Shown here piece by piece: positions 1 to 8,947 of a stretch of 64,000 nt of DNA. The notes beneath the pieces were generated by a model. The model was not told the origin of the DNA and ran no database searches. It was given only the letters and a program-made list of their open reading frames with translations. Source of the DNA: Aquibium sp. ELW1220 (GTDB lineage: Bacteria > Pseudomonadota > Alphaproteobacteria > Rhizobiales > Rhizobiaceae); assembly GCF_030398385.1 (NCBI RefSeq), contig NZ_JAOAOQ010000002.1:71162-135161 (forward strand). Direction: 5' to 3'. Within the stretch, counting starts at the first letter, position 1, and each line of letters opens with the position of its first letter. Position numbers and translations under genes: made by a program.

Positions 1-1575
1 CCGAGGCTGCGGCCCCGCGCCTTCTACGACCTCGTCATCGAGGTGGCGATCGTGCGGCCGGGGCCGATCCAGGGCGACATGGTGCATCCCTATCTGCGCC
101 GGCGACAGGGGCTCGAGGAGCCGGAATATCCGCGTCCGGAGCTGAAGGCCGTGCTGGAGCGTACGCTGGGCGTACCGCTGTTCCAGGAACAGGCGATGAA
201 GATCGCCATCGTCGCCGGCGGCTTCACGCCCGGCGAGGCCGACCAGCTGCGCCGCGCCATGGCGACCTTCCGAAGGGTCGGCACCATCGGCACGCTGCGC
301 CAGAAGATGATCGACGGCATGGTCTCGCGCGGCTACGAACGCGATTTCGCCGAACGCTGTTTCAAGCAGATCGAGGGTTTCGGCGAATACGGCTTTCCGG
401 AGAGCCATGCCGCCTCCTTCGCCCTGCTGGTCTATGCTTCCTGCTGGTTCAAGACCTTCTATCCGGATGTCTTCTGCGCCGCGCTCCTGAACTCCCAGCC
501 GATGGGCTTCTATGCGCCCTCGCAGCTGGTCCGCGACGCGCGCGAGCACGGGGTCGAGGTGCTGGAGCCCGACGTCAACCACTCGACCTGGGACGGCACG
601 CTGGAGGAAGCGCCCTTCGACAGGTTCCGGATCATGGCCCGTCACCGCGAGATGCGGGACGTGATCCGCACCCGCCATGCGGTGCGGCTCGGGCTCCGGC
701 AGATCAAGGGACTGCGGCAGGACGAGATGCAGCGGCTGGTGGAGCGGCGGGAAGCGGGCTACGATTCGGTGCGCGACCTGTGGCTGCGGACGGGCCTGCC
801 CCGCTCGACGCTGGAGCGGCTGGCGCGGGCGGATGCCTTCCGCTCCCTCGGGCTCGACCGGCGCGACGCCCTCTGGGCGGTGCAGGGCCTGGACGACACC
901 AGGGCCAGCGGTTTCCTGCCGCTGCTCGACGACCCGGCGCTGAAACTCGCCGACCATGAGCCGGAGATGCGGCTGCCCGCCATGCCGCTCGGCGAGCATG
1001 TCATTCACGACTACCGCACGCTGTCCCTGTCGCTGAAGGCCCATCCCGTCTCGTTCCTGCGCCGGCGCCTTGAGGTCGAGAAGGTGGTGGAGAACGCCTC
1101 GCTCGAGACCGTGCGCAGCGGCATGCGCGTCTCGGTCTGCGGTCTCGTGCTGGTGCGGCAGCGGCCCGGCTCGGCCAAGGGCGTCATCTTCATGACCATC
1201 GAGGACGAGACCGGGGTAGCCAACGTCATCGTCTGGCCGAAGATCTTCGAGCGCTTTCGCGCCATCGTCATCGGTTCGCGCCTCGTGCGGGTGCGAGGGC
1301 GGGTTCAATCGGAATCGGGGGTCATCCATGTCGTGGCCGAAACGGTGGAGGACATGACCGCGCGTCTCGGCGAACTGTCGGAAGAGGCCTGCCTGATCGA
1401 TGCGCTCGCCAACGCGGACGAGGTCCGGCGGCCGGTCGTGGAGCAGCGGGAAAAGGCGACGAAGGGCTCGCGGCTCGCCGCCCTCATGGAGGAGATTCCG
1501 GGCCTGCGGGAAGACTATCAGGCGCTGGCCAGGCGGTCAGGCGCGGTGATGCCGAAGGGCCGCAACTTCCACTGA
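1..1575 (+). CDS. dnaE2: Error-prone DNA polymerase DnaE2, C-terminal part (5' end outside window)
   Basis: The reading frame is open from base 1 and ends at a TGA at 1573-1575. It encodes the last ~525 residues of a C-family DNA polymerase. The segment [20 protein letters not shown], followed by [10 protein letters not shown] and the [18 protein letters not shown] stretch, is typical of DnaE2, the SOS-induced translesion polymerase that works with ImuA and ImuB. The last ~150 residues form an OB-fold region ([14 protein letters not shown], then [14 protein letters not shown]). The polymerase active-site aspartates lie upstream of the window. The GTG at 43 is internal and is not the real start. 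imuA-imuB are expected just upstream but cannot be seen. It could be confused with DnaE1, but the MVHPYLRRR and VANVIVWP segments favour DnaE2. Confidence 0.93.
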   Translation, partial: PRLRPRAFYDLVIEVAIVRPGPIQGDMVHPYLRRRQGLEEPEYPRPELKAVLERTLGVPLFQEQAMKIAIVAGGFTPGEADQLRRAMATFRRVGTIGTLRQKMIDGMVSRGYERDFAERCFKQIEGFGEYGFPESHAASFALLVYASCWFKTFYPDVFCAALLNSQPMGFYAPSQLVRDAREHGVEVLEPDVNHSTWDGTLEEAPFDRFRIMARHREMRDVIRTRHAVRLGLRQIKGLRQDEMQRLVERREAGYDSVRDLWLRTGLPRSTLERLARADAFRSLGLDRRDALWAVQGLDDTRASGFLPLLDDPALKLADHEPEMRLPAMPLGEHVIHDYRTLSLSLKAHPVSFLRRRLEVEKVVENASLETVRSGMRVSVCGLVLVRQRPGSAKGVIFMTIEDETGVANVIVWPKIFERFRAIVIGSRLVRVRGRVQSESGVIHVVAETVEDMTARLGELSEEACLIDALANADEVRRPVVEQREKATKGSRLAALMEEIPGLREDYQALARRSGAVMPKGRNFH

Positions 1576-1653
1576 ACGGGTCCGGGGACCGGACCGTCCC
1601 GCGCTCCCCTGGCCGCCGGAAGCCGCGGTCGGCCTCGACTGAAGGGAGCCCGG

Positions 1654-1863
1654 CTAGCGCTCCGGCGGATCGTCGCGCAGGGAGCGCGCTTCCGACGGCA
1701 GCATGATGGGGATGCCGTCCCTGACCGGATAGGCGAGCCGCGCGCTTTTCGAGACGAGTTCGCAGCGGGCGGCGTCGTAGACGAGCGGACCCTTGCTGAT
1801 CGGACAGGCGATCAGTTCGAGGAGCCTGGTATCGATCACCGCGACGCGTTCGCCCTCGGTCAT
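1654..1863 (-). CDS. Trm112 family (UPF0434) small protein
   Basis: A 69-residue protein. Its N-terminal [17 protein letters not shown] segment and C-terminal [16 protein letters not shown] segment are the two signatures of the Trm112-like family. Eukaryotic Trm112 activates methyltransferases; the role of the bacterial homologues is unclear. Only one Cys of the N-terminal metal-site region (ACP) is retained, so zinc binding is doubtful. It lies 9 bases downstream of the LON-domain gene on the same strand, a pairing common in rhizobia, and is probably co-transcribed with it. Confidence 0.88.
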   Translation of the reverse strand: MTEGERVAVIDTRLLELIACPISKGPLVYDAARCELVSKSARLAYPVRDGIPIMLPSEARSLRDDPPER

Positions 1864-1872
1864 GCCTGTCCC

Positions 1873-2544
1873 CTACTGCAGGCTGGCGCCGGCGCCGTCA
1901 CCGCCGCGCGCCAGCGCCATCTCGGTGATGGCGATCAGCGTTTCCGCCCGGGTCCTGAGATCGGGCGCCTCGAGCAGCGCCTGCTTTTCCACCGCACCAT
2001 AGGGCGCCATCATCGACAGCGCGTTCACGAGCATGGCGTTCTCCGCGCGGCTGATCGATTCCCAGTCGGCCTCCAGCTCATTGGCCTTGAGATAGGACCG
2101 GAACGCCTTCAGGAGCGCATCCCGGTCGACCTCGGCAGCCTCACGGTCGAGATCGAGGTCACCCGCAAAGACCATCGCCTTGCAGCGCCGGAACGGTTCG
2201 CGGGTGGCAACCTCCTCGACGACACGGAAGCGACAGACACCCTGCAGCGAGACGAGATAGCGACCATCGCCGGTCTCCGTGAAGGAGGTGAGCCGGCCCA
2301 TGCAGCCGACCTCGCAGAGTTCCGGCTCTCCGTCAGGCCGCATGCCGCCGTCGAGCCGGGGTTGGACCATGCCGATGAGTCGATCGGACGACAGCGCCGC
2401 GTCCACCATCTCGATGTAGCGCGGCTCGAAGATGTTGAGCGGCATCCGCCCGCCCGGCAGAAGAAGCGCGGCCGACAGGGGGAAGACCGGCACGATGGAC
2501 GGAAAGTCGGTCGGGCTTCGATAATTCGCGTTTCCAGCTTGCAA
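1873..2544 (-). CDS. LON peptidase substrate-binding domain protein (no protease domain)
   Basis: A 223-residue protein made almost entirely of the LON N-terminal (PUA-like) domain. It shows VFPLSAALLLPGGRMPLNIFEPRY near the N-terminus and GCMGRLTSF in the middle. There is no AAA+ or Ser-Lys peptidase domain, so it is a stand-alone LON-SB protein of unknown function, not a protease. The start is unusual: TTG at 2544, chosen because a strong AGGAGG lies 9-10 bases upstream and no ATG or GTG fits better. It is probably translated together with the Trm112-like gene downstream. Confidence 0.85.
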   Translation of the reverse strand: MQAGNANYRSPTDFPSIVPVFPLSAALLLPGGRMPLNIFEPRYIEMVDAALSSDRLIGMVQPRLDGGMRPDGEPELCEVGCMGRLTSFTETGDGRYLVSLQGVCRFRVVEEVATREPFRRCKAMVFAGDLDLDREAAEVDRDALLKAFRSYLKANELEADWESISRAENAMLVNALSMMAPYGAVEKQALLEAPDLRTRAETLIAITEMALARGGDGAGASLQ

Positions 2545-2633
2545 CGGGATGGACCTCCTGCGGGACTACCCTGGAATCTGGAACATCAGATCCGGACGGC
2601 AATGCCACCATCCGGATTGTCGCACGTTCAGGC

Positions 2634-3596
2634 TCAGGAAAACAGGACGGACGACAGCCGCCGCCGGGCGGACAACGTCGCCGGATCGGTCATGCCCCAC
2701 GCTTCGAAGAATTTCAGCAGCTGAGCCCGCGCGCCATCCTCGCGCCAGCTGCGATCCGCCTTGATGATGTGCAGCAGGCCGTCGGCCGCTTCGGCGCGCA
2801 GACCCTGTGCATTCTGGATCAGCGCGAGATCGAAGCGGGCGTCGTGGTCGTCCGGATCCTGTCCCAGCCGGTGCAGCAGCTCGCGCGGATCGCCGAGCGC
2901 GGCCACCTCCTCCGCCAGCGCGAGGCGCGTGCGGGCGCTGGCGAGTTCCGCCGGTTCCTTGTCCTTGACCACGGCCTCCGCCAGCACGGTCCTGGCGGAT
3001 TCCAGATCGCCGAGATCGACCAGCAGGCCGGCGAGGGCGCCGGATGCGATCGGATGGCCCGGGACCGCCTGGAGAATGCTGCCGTAGATGGCGCCCGCAG
3101 CTTCGAGGTCGCCGGCCTGGAGGGCGGCGGCGGCTTCGGCCAGCGCTTCCTCGACGGGATCTGCCGGCTCGCCGCCCACCTTCTTGATGAAGGCCTTCAC
3201 CTGGCTTTCCGGCAGCGCACCCATGAAGCCGTCGAGCGGACGCCCGTCGCGAAACGCGATGACGGCCGGGATCGACTGGATGCCGAGCTGGCCGGCGATC
3301 GAGGGATGGTCGTCGATGTTCATCTTCACCAGCTTGACCGCGCCGCCGGCCTCGCGCACGGCCTTTTCGAGGACCGGCGTCAGCTGCTTGCAAGGTCCGC
3401 ACCACGGCGCCCAGAAATCGACCAGCACGGTCTGCTTGCGGGATTCCTGGATGACGTCGGCCGCGAAACCGGCGGTGGTCGTGTCCTTGATCAGGTCCCC
3501 CGCGGGCCTGGCCGCAGCAGGCGGTTCCATTCCGAAGCTGATTTCGGTGTCGTATCCGCCGGTCGGTCCGGCGAAGGGGTTGTCCCTGGTGCTCAT
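2634..3596 (-). CDS. Thioredoxin-TPR fusion protein (CnoX/YbbN type)
   Basis: A 320-residue protein. An N-terminal extension of ~40 residues is followed by a thioredoxin domain with the active site WCGPC (Cys66 and Cys69), and then by an alpha-helical C-terminal half with TPR-like repeats (for example GDLEAAGAIYGSILQAVPGHP). This is the architecture of YbbN/CnoX, a co-chaperone that combines a thioredoxin fold with holdase activity. Unlike E. coli CnoX, whose motif is SXXC, this protein keeps both redox cysteines, so it could act as a real oxidoreductase. It sits between the prolyl-tRNA editing gene and the LON-domain gene on the same strand. Confidence 0.9.
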   Translation of the reverse strand: MSTRDNPFAGPTGGYDTEISFGMEPPAAARPAGDLIKDTTTAGFAADVIQESRKQTVLVDFWAPWCGPCKQLTPVLEKAVREAGGAVKLVKMNIDDHPSIAGQLGIQSIPAVIAFRDGRPLDGFMGALPESQVKAFIKKVGGEPADPVEEALAEAAAALQAGDLEAAGAIYGSILQAVPGHPIASGALAGLLVDLGDLESARTVLAEAVVKDKEPAELASARTRLALAEEVAALGDPRELLHRLGQDPDDHDARFDLALIQNAQGLRAEAADGLLHIIKADRSWREDGARAQLLKFFEAWGMTDPATLSARRRLSSVLFS

Positions 3597-3615
3597 GTCT
3601 CAGGCTTTCCGATTC

Positions 3616-4140
3616 TCAGGCGAGGTTGCCGTCATGTGGCGATGCGGTGGCGAGGTTCAAGACCAGAGGCGCGTGACCCGTCGCCTCGGCAAAGCGGACG
3701 AGATCGCGGCTGGCGATGGTGGTCGTCGCCTCGTTCGTCAACGGATGACAGTTCACGACGACATTCTGCATCAAGGCGGCATCGAGGACCAGCGTCACCT
3801 GTGCGCCAGCGTCGTTGATGACGCCGAACGCCGTGACCGCCCCCGGCTGCACGCCGAGCAGGTCCCACAGTGCATCCGGCCTGCCGAAGGAGACGCGTCC
3901 GGACGCGCCGATCGTCTGGTGGACGGTCTTCAGGTCGACCTCGGCGTCCTCTCCGACCGTCAGCAGGAAATAGCGGCCCTTCTTGTCCTTCACGAAGAGG
4001 TTCTTGGTATGCGCACCCGCGATTTCGCCCCGCAGGGCCTGCGACTGCTCGACGGTGAAGAGCGGCGGGTGGTCGACCGTCTTCGTCTCGATCCCGAGCC
4101 CATCGAGATAGGCCATCAGCTCCGCACGCGTCCTCGCCAT
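3616..4140 (-). CDS. Prolyl-tRNA deacylase, YbaK/ProRS-associated (ProXp/PrdX) family
   Basis: A 174-residue single-domain protein of the YbaK fold. It contains HPPLFTVEQSQALRGEIAG near residue 23, then KNLFVKDKKGRYFLLTV, both typical of free-standing ProX proteins. These hydrolyse mischarged Ala- or Cys-tRNA(Pro), or related species, in trans. It ends 19 bases before the thioredoxin-TPR gene on the same strand, so the two may be co-transcribed. A hairpin at 4163-4187 separates it from the hpa operon upstream. The exact tRNA specificity cannot be told from the sequence. Confidence 0.88.
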   Translation of the reverse strand: MARTRAELMAYLDGLGIETKTVDHPPLFTVEQSQALRGEIAGAHTKNLFVKDKKGRYFLLTVGEDAEVDLKTVHQTIGASGRVSFGRPDALWDLLGVQPGAVTAFGVINDAGAQVTLVLDAALMQNVVVNCHPLTNEATTTIASRDLVRFAEATGHAPLVLNLATASPHDGNLA

Positions 4141-4162
4141 TCGTTGCCGCCTCTTTCAGTAT

Positions 4163-4187
4163 CGGCATTCCCTCTAGGAGAATGCCG
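4163..4187 (-). terminator. Hairpin between hpaH and the prolyl-tRNA deacylase gene
   Basis: CGGCATTC (4163-4170) and GAATGCCG (4180-4187) form a perfect 8-bp stem with a 9-base loop. It sits just downstream of the last hpa gene on the minus strand. There is no U-run, so it may act as a Rho-dependent or processing hairpin, not a classical intrinsic terminator. Confidence 0.45.
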
Positions 4188-4220
4188 GCGGCTCGGCAAG
4201 CGGCGCTGCCGGTCGCACCC

Positions 4221-5024
4221 TCACCTGAAGTGGCAGCTCACGCTGCCCTGCGGACCGAAATCCGCGACGATCGTGTCGCCATGGCGCGCTTCCACGGGTC
4301 TGATGAACGATCCGGCAAGCACGATCTGGCCGGCCTCGATCCGGTCGCTATAGCGCGCAAGGCGATTCGCCAGCCAGGCAATGCCCCGCGCCGGGTTGTT
4401 GAGCACGCCTGCACCGAGGCCCGTCTCTTCCACCTCGGCATTGCGGGAGACGATGGCACCCATCCAGCGCATGTCGACCTGGTCCGGCGGCATGGCGCGT
4501 CCGCCGAGCACCAGGCCGGCATTGGCCGCATTGTCGGAGATCGTGTCGACGATCGTCCGCGCCCGTCCGGTCGCCGGATCGGTGCGCAGGATGCGGGTGT
4601 CGAGAATTTCCAGCGAAGGGGTGACGTAGGCGGTCGCTGCCAGCACGTCGAAGACGGTGACCCCCGGCCCCGCGAGAGGCGCCTTCATGATGAAGGCCAC
4701 CTCGGCCTCGATTCGCGGCTGGATGAACCGGTCCGGCGCGATCGCGGCGCCGTCCTCGAACAGCATGTCGTCGAGGAGAACGCCCGAATCGGGCGTATCG
4801 ATCGCCAGCGCCTGCTGCATGGCCTTGGAGGTGAGGCCGATCTTCCAGCCGATCACGCGCCGCCCCGCGGCCCGCTTGCGAGCGACGAAGGCGGCCTGCA
4901 CCGCATAGGCGTCGTCCATGGTCATGCCCGGATGAGCGAGCGACAGCAGCCCCGTCTGCACCCGCGTCCGCTCCGCTTCGTCCAGCCTCTCGGCAGCCGC
5001 GGCGATCTGTGCCTGGGAAAGCAT
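4221..5024 (-). CDS. hpaH: 2-oxo-hept-4-ene-1,7-dioate hydratase
   Basis: A 267-residue member of the 2-keto-4-pentenoate hydratase family (FAH fold). Diagnostic segments are GWKIGLTSKAMQQAL, PRIEAEVAFIM and NNPARGIAWLANRL. In the homoprotocatechuate pathway it adds water to 2-oxo-hept-4-ene-1,7-dioate to give 4-hydroxy-2-oxoheptanedioate. The start at 5024 was chosen because its ATG overlaps the stop of the upstream FAH gene in a TGATG, which implies translational coupling. It is the last gene of the minus-strand hpa operon. The next enzyme (HpaI aldolase) is not in the window. Confidence 0.9.
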   Translation of the reverse strand: MLSQAQIAAAAERLDEAERTRVQTGLLSLAHPGMTMDDAYAVQAAFVARKRAAGRRVIGWKIGLTSKAMQQALAIDTPDSGVLLDDMLFEDGAAIAPDRFIQPRIEAEVAFIMKAPLAGPGVTVFDVLAATAYVTPSLEILDTRILRTDPATGRARTIVDTISDNAANAGLVLGGRAMPPDQVDMRWMGAIVSRNAEVEETGLGAGVLNNPARGIAWLANRLARYSDRIEAGQIVLAGSFIRPVEARHGDTIVADFGPQGSVSCHFR

Positions 5025-5899
5025 CACGCCACCTCGTCCCGCACCCCGTTGTGCAGGATGCCGAGCCCTTCGGCCTCGACCTCCACCACGTCGCCGGGCG
5101 CGAGCCACACCGGCGGATCGAGCCTTGCGCCGGCACCGGTGGGTGTTCCCGTCACGATCACGTCTCCGGGCACGAGCGTCGTGAAGGTCGAGACGTAGGC
5201 GATGATCCGGCGGAAGGAAAAGATCATGCGGCTCGTCCGGTCGTGCTGCCGGACTTCCCCGTTGACCCGCGTCTCGAGCACGATGTCGGCGATCTGCGCC
5301 TCGTCTGCATAGGGAACCAGCCAGGGGCCGATCGAGCCCGTCCCGTCGAAATTCTTGCCCTGGGTGACGTTGAACTTGGCATGGCGCACCCAGTCGCGGA
5401 TCGTGCCTTCGTTGCAGAGCGTGAGACCGGCGACATGGTCCAGCGCCTGCGCCTCGGGGATTCGCCGCCCTGACGTGCCGATGACCAGCGCGATCTCTCC
5501 TTCATAGTCGAGCTGGGAGGATTCCGGCGGTCGATTCAGCGGATGTCCGTGGCCGACGAACGAGGTCGGAAAGCGCACGAAAAGCGACGGGTTGCCGGGC
5601 GCGGCCTGCCCGTCCTTGTACTCTTCGTTGCGGTCGGGATAGTTCACCCCCACGCAGATGATCTTCTCAGGCCGCGGAATAGGAATCCCGTAGCTGACCT
5701 CGCTTGCGGGAAAATCGGCCGCGAGACCGGCGCTTTCCTCCGCCAGCCCTGCCATGGCGCGGGCGGCCACGACCTCGCGGAGGCTCGGCCAGCGGTGACC
5801 ATGGCGCCTCGACAGGTCGACGATGCCGGCTTCGGTCTCGATCCCCCAGCCCGGGCGATCCTGGTACGTGAAACTGACGAACCGAGTCCGTACGCTCAT
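5024..5899 (-). CDS. hpaG: Fumarylacetoacetate hydrolase-family protein, HpaG-like decarboxylase/isomerase
   Basis: A 291-residue FAH-superfamily enzyme. It shows the core CVGVNYPDRNEEYKDG, the acidic metal-site segment DYEGEIALVIG, and the C-terminal PGDVIVTGTPTGAG. Its place between hpaD and hpaH predicts the OPET decarboxylase and HHDD isomerase steps of homoprotocatechuate breakdown. E. coli HpaG is a tandem two-domain protein of about 430 residues; this one has a single FAH unit, so it may do both steps or only one. The start at 5899 (MSVRTRF) has a GGAG upstream; an ATG 10 codons earlier is less likely. Confidence 0.82.
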   Translation of the reverse strand: MSVRTRFVSFTYQDRPGWGIETEAGIVDLSRRHGHRWPSLREVVAARAMAGLAEESAGLAADFPASEVSYGIPIPRPEKIICVGVNYPDRNEEYKDGQAAPGNPSLFVRFPTSFVGHGHPLNRPPESSQLDYEGEIALVIGTSGRRIPEAQALDHVAGLTLCNEGTIRDWVRHAKFNVTQGKNFDGTGSIGPWLVPYADEAQIADIVLETRVNGEVRQHDRTSRMIFSFRRIIAYVSTFTTLVPGDVIVTGTPTGAGARLDPPVWLAPGDVVEVEAEGLGILHNGVRDEVA

Positions 5900-5945
5900 C
5901 CCCTGATCCTCCCCGCCGCCATGCGACACGCAGCTGCGCCCGTCG

Positions 5946-6926
5946 TCAAGGCGCCACGATCGGCTGTGCCGTCAGGCTGGGTTCTCCGATTGCCGTGTCT
6001 ACGAAGGGCGAGCCTTCCTCGAACCAGCTCTTCGGCGCCGGCGCCCCCCACAACGTCTGCCGCTGCGGATCCTTCAGGTCCCACCGGATCGGCTCGTGGT
6101 CGGGATCGATGGTGAGGTAGTCCGAGCAGTAGATCTCGACGCGATGGCCGTCGGGATCGCGGATGTAGAGGAAAAAGGCGTTGGAGATGCCGTGGCGGCC
6201 GGGCCCGCGCTCGATGTTGGCGAGATAGCCCGTGGTCGACATCAGATCGAGAAGGTCGATGATGTTGAGCGGTGTGGGCACCCAGAAGGCCACGTGGTGC
6301 AGCCGCGGACCCCGGCCATTGGTGAAGGCCATGTCGTGGACCCCGCCCTTGCGGTGCATCCAGGCCGCCCAGAGACGTTTCGTCTCCTCGTCCTCGGTGT
6401 ACTCGCTGACCCGGAAACCGATGTCGTTGTAGAACCCGACCGAGGCGTCGACATCGGTGGAGAAGCAGTTGAAGTGGTCGATCCGCAGCGGCTTGACGCC
6501 CGTGTAGAGCGCGTATTTCTGGTGGATCGGCGGGAGCCGTTCCATCGTCGCGTAGAATTCGAGCGGAATGCCCTGCGGGTCGCGGGTGCGCAGCGTGCGG
6601 TCCTGCCAAGGCCGCTCGACCCACTCCACCGTGTGACCACGCGCCGACAGCCAGGCATGCGCCTTGTCGAGATCCTCTTCCGCATAGACCTTGAAAGCGA
6701 GATGGCCGGCGGAGGGTCGATCCGACTTGCGCAGGATGACGCAGTGGTGATTGCGCTCCTCCATCGCCCGCATCGTGATAAGCTCGTCGTCCTCATGCGT
6801 CACCCGGAGTCCGAGCGTGTCGACCCAGAAGGCACGGGACCGGGCGAGGTCCGTGACGTTGAGTTCGACATGGCTCAGCCTGACGATGTGGAATGGCGGA
6901 TAGAGGTTCGGGGTCGGCAGGGGCAT
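5946..6926 (-). CDS. hpaD: 3,4-dihydroxyphenylacetate (homoprotocatechuate) 2,3-dioxygenase
   Basis: A 326-residue type I (vicinal oxygen chelate) extradiol ring-cleavage dioxygenase. The N-terminal VOC module starts at HIVRLSHVELNVTDL, and the catalytic module at about residue 147. Probable iron ligands are His151 (RIDHFN), His210 or His211 (RLHHVAFW) and Glu264 (HRVEIY). These match the Brevibacterium-type homoprotocatechuate 2,3-dioxygenase, not the unrelated E. coli HpaD (LigB type). It opens the ring of homoprotocatechuate to give 5-carboxymethyl-2-hydroxymuconate semialdehyde, the substrate of HpaE encoded upstream. Confidence 0.92.
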   Translation of the reverse strand: MPLPTPNLYPPFHIVRLSHVELNVTDLARSRAFWVDTLGLRVTHEDDELITMRAMEERNHHCVILRKSDRPSAGHLAFKVYAEEDLDKAHAWLSARGHTVEWVERPWQDRTLRTRDPQGIPLEFYATMERLPPIHQKYALYTGVKPLRIDHFNCFSTDVDASVGFYNDIGFRVSEYTEDEETKRLWAAWMHRKGGVHDMAFTNGRGPRLHHVAFWVPTPLNIIDLLDLMSTTGYLANIERGPGRHGISNAFFLYIRDPDGHRVEIYCSDYLTIDPDHEPIRWDLKDPQRQTLWGAPAPKSWFEEGSPFVDTAIGEPSLTAQPIVAP

Positions 6927-7002
6927 GGCATTCCTCCCAATATGTCGCGGTGAAGCCTAGGCGGCTGCAACGCCGCCGAAATTGATCTCGATCAGCCCGC
7001 TC

Positions 7003-8526
7003 TCAGCCGCCGAGCCTGGCGATGGCGTGTGCGCCGGTGGCGAAGGCGACGTTCTTGGTCTCCATGTAGAAATCGAACGACCAGTCGCCGCCGTCCCGGC
7101 CGATCCCCGAGTTCTTGATGCCGCCGAAGGGTGTGGGCAGGTGCCGCACGTTCTCGGAGTTCACCCAGATCATTCCGGCCTGAAGGGCATCGGTGAAACG
7201 GAAGGCGCGCGTGACGTCGGAGGTCCAGAGATAGCCGGTCAGGCCGTAGTGAACGTCGTTTGCCAGCGCCAGCGCCTCCGCCTCGTCGCGGAAGGGGATG
7301 GCGGTCAGCACCGGGCCGAAAATCTCTTCCTGGGCAATTCGCATGTCGTTGCGCGCGTTCGTGAAAAGCGTCGGCTCGACATAGCATCCCCGCCCGAGGT
7401 CTCCGGTGGTGACCTTCGCGCCGCCTGCCGCGATGGTGGCGCCCTCGCGTCGCGCTGCGTCGACATAGGAAAGGACCTTCTTCTCGTGATCGGGATGGAT
7501 CAGCGGACCGATCACGGTCTTCGGATCGAGCGGATGTCCGATCGGGATGCGCCTTGCCTTTTCCGCCACGGTGGCGGTGAAGGCGTCATGGATGCTCTCT
7601 TCGACCAGCAGGCGCGACGACGACGTGCAGCGTTCGCCATTGAGGGAGTAGATCATGAAGACGGCAGCGTCTGCCGCGCGCTCCAGATCGGCATCTGCGA
7701 AGACGATGACCGGGTTCTTGCCGCCCAGTTCGAAATGGACGCGCTTCAGCGTATCGGCGCCCTGCCTCATGATCATCGACCCGGTGCGGCTCTCGCCCAC
7801 GAAGCCGATTGCCTTGATGTCGGGATGTTCGGTCAGCGCCCGCCCGGCATCTTCACCGAAGCCGTTGACGAGATTCCAGACCCCCTTCGGCAAGCCCGCC
7901 TCCTCGGCGATCTCGACGAGCAGGCGCGCCGAAAGCGGGGACAGCTCGGCCGGCTTGTGAACCACCGTGCAGCCTGCGGCGAGCGCAGGCGCGATCTTCC
8001 AGGTCGACAGCATGAACGGCGTGTTCCACGGCGTGATGATCCCGACGGGCCCGATCGGAACCCGCGTCGTCATGTTCACCTGGTCCGGCGCCCGCAGCGT
8101 CCGTCCATCGCGGGCCTCGGGTGCCCGATCGGCGAAGAAACGGAAGTTTTCCGCGCCCCGGAGCGCCGCCTTCGACATGAACTTGAGCGCCTGTCCGGTA
8201 TCCATGCATTCGACGAAGGCGATCTCCTCTGCGCGCCTGACGATCGCATCGGCGATCCGGTGCAGGAGCGCCTTTCGCGCCTCGCCGCTCATCGCCGCCC
8301 AGGCGGGGAAGGCGGCCTTGGCCGCCTTGGCCGCGCGGTCGATATCGGCGGCCGTTCCGCGGGCAACGGTCGCCAGCGGCTCCATGTCGACGGGCGACAC
8401 GCTCTGGAACGTCAAGCCGTCGGCAGCGGCGACACTCTCGCCCCCGATGTGGTTCATCACCCCGTCCTGGTGAAACCGGGCGAGATAGGATTTTGCTCGG
8501 GCGATATTGGCGGCGAGATCGGACAT
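7003..8526 (-). CDS. hpaE: 5-carboxymethyl-2-hydroxymuconate semialdehyde dehydrogenase
   Basis: A 507-residue aldehyde dehydrogenase. Visible are the NAD-binding segment TPWNTPFMLSTWKIAPALAAG, the general-base Glu in FELGGKNPVIVF, and the catalytic Cys in SLNGERCTSSSR. The start at 8526 (MSDLAANI) is 8 bases after the hpaF stop. The operon position between hpaF and hpaD fixes the likely substrate as the semialdehyde released by HpaD. Length and motifs are normal for HpaE. The gap to hpaD is 76 bases, somewhat longer than elsewhere in the operon. Confidence 0.92.
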   Translation of the reverse strand: MSDLAANIARAKSYLARFHQDGVMNHIGGESVAAADGLTFQSVSPVDMEPLATVARGTAADIDRAAKAAKAAFPAWAAMSGEARKALLHRIADAIVRRAEEIAFVECMDTGQALKFMSKAALRGAENFRFFADRAPEARDGRTLRAPDQVNMTTRVPIGPVGIITPWNTPFMLSTWKIAPALAAGCTVVHKPAELSPLSARLLVEIAEEAGLPKGVWNLVNGFGEDAGRALTEHPDIKAIGFVGESRTGSMIMRQGADTLKRVHFELGGKNPVIVFADADLERAADAAVFMIYSLNGERCTSSSRLLVEESIHDAFTATVAEKARRIPIGHPLDPKTVIGPLIHPDHEKKVLSYVDAARREGATIAAGGAKVTTGDLGRGCYVEPTLFTNARNDMRIAQEEIFGPVLTAIPFRDEAEALALANDVHYGLTGYLWTSDVTRAFRFTDALQAGMIWVNSENVRHLPTPFGGIKNSGIGRDGGDWSFDFYMETKNVAFATGAHAIARLGG

Positions 8527-8534
8527 GGGCTTCC

Positions 8535-8927
8535 CTACTGCGTTGCGGCGCGAAGCCGGGGGTGCATGGCGTTGCGCTTCCAGCTGAGCACGGGGTCGAT
8601 CTCCCTGATCTCCAGTGAAAGCGCGAAATGAGGATCGTCCAGCAGGGGCCGGAGGAAGGCCGCTGCAGCGTCGAAGATCGCCTGACCGGCGCGCTCGCGA
8701 TCCTGAGCGTTGCGGCCAGCGCCCATGCGCAGGCTCATGTCGACGAAAGCGTTCTGCGGCAGGCGATCGGCGATCGCATAGGCGTCGCAGCGAAATGCGC
8801 GGACGCGCAGGGCACCGAGTTCGAAGAGCCCGCACTCCGACAGGGCCTCGTGAACGACGTCGCAGAGGCGCTGAATGTCGACCCGGCCGTCCAGGTTCGA
8901 CGAGTATTCGATCGTGAAGTGCGGCAT
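8535..8927 (-). CDS. hpaF: 5-carboxymethyl-2-hydroxymuconate delta-isomerase
   Basis: A 130-residue tautomerase-superfamily protein (CHMI). After removal of Met, the N-terminal Pro (MPHFTIEYSSNL) is the expected catalytic base. RAFRCDAYAIADRLPQNAFV and the C-terminal LSLEIREIDPVLSWKRNAMH segments are typical of HpaF. It isomerises 5-carboxymethyl-2-hydroxymuconate for the decarboxylase. It is the first gene of the hpa operon. The region upstream carries a palindrome (8948-8959) that may be the operator. Confidence 0.9.
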   Translation of the reverse strand: MPHFTIEYSSNLDGRVDIQRLCDVVHEALSECGLFELGALRVRAFRCDAYAIADRLPQNAFVDMSLRMGAGRNAQDRERAGQAIFDAAAAFLRPLLDDPHFALSLEIREIDPVLSWKRNAMHPRLRAATQ

Positions 8928-8947
8928 GGGTCACCTTCAGACGTTGA

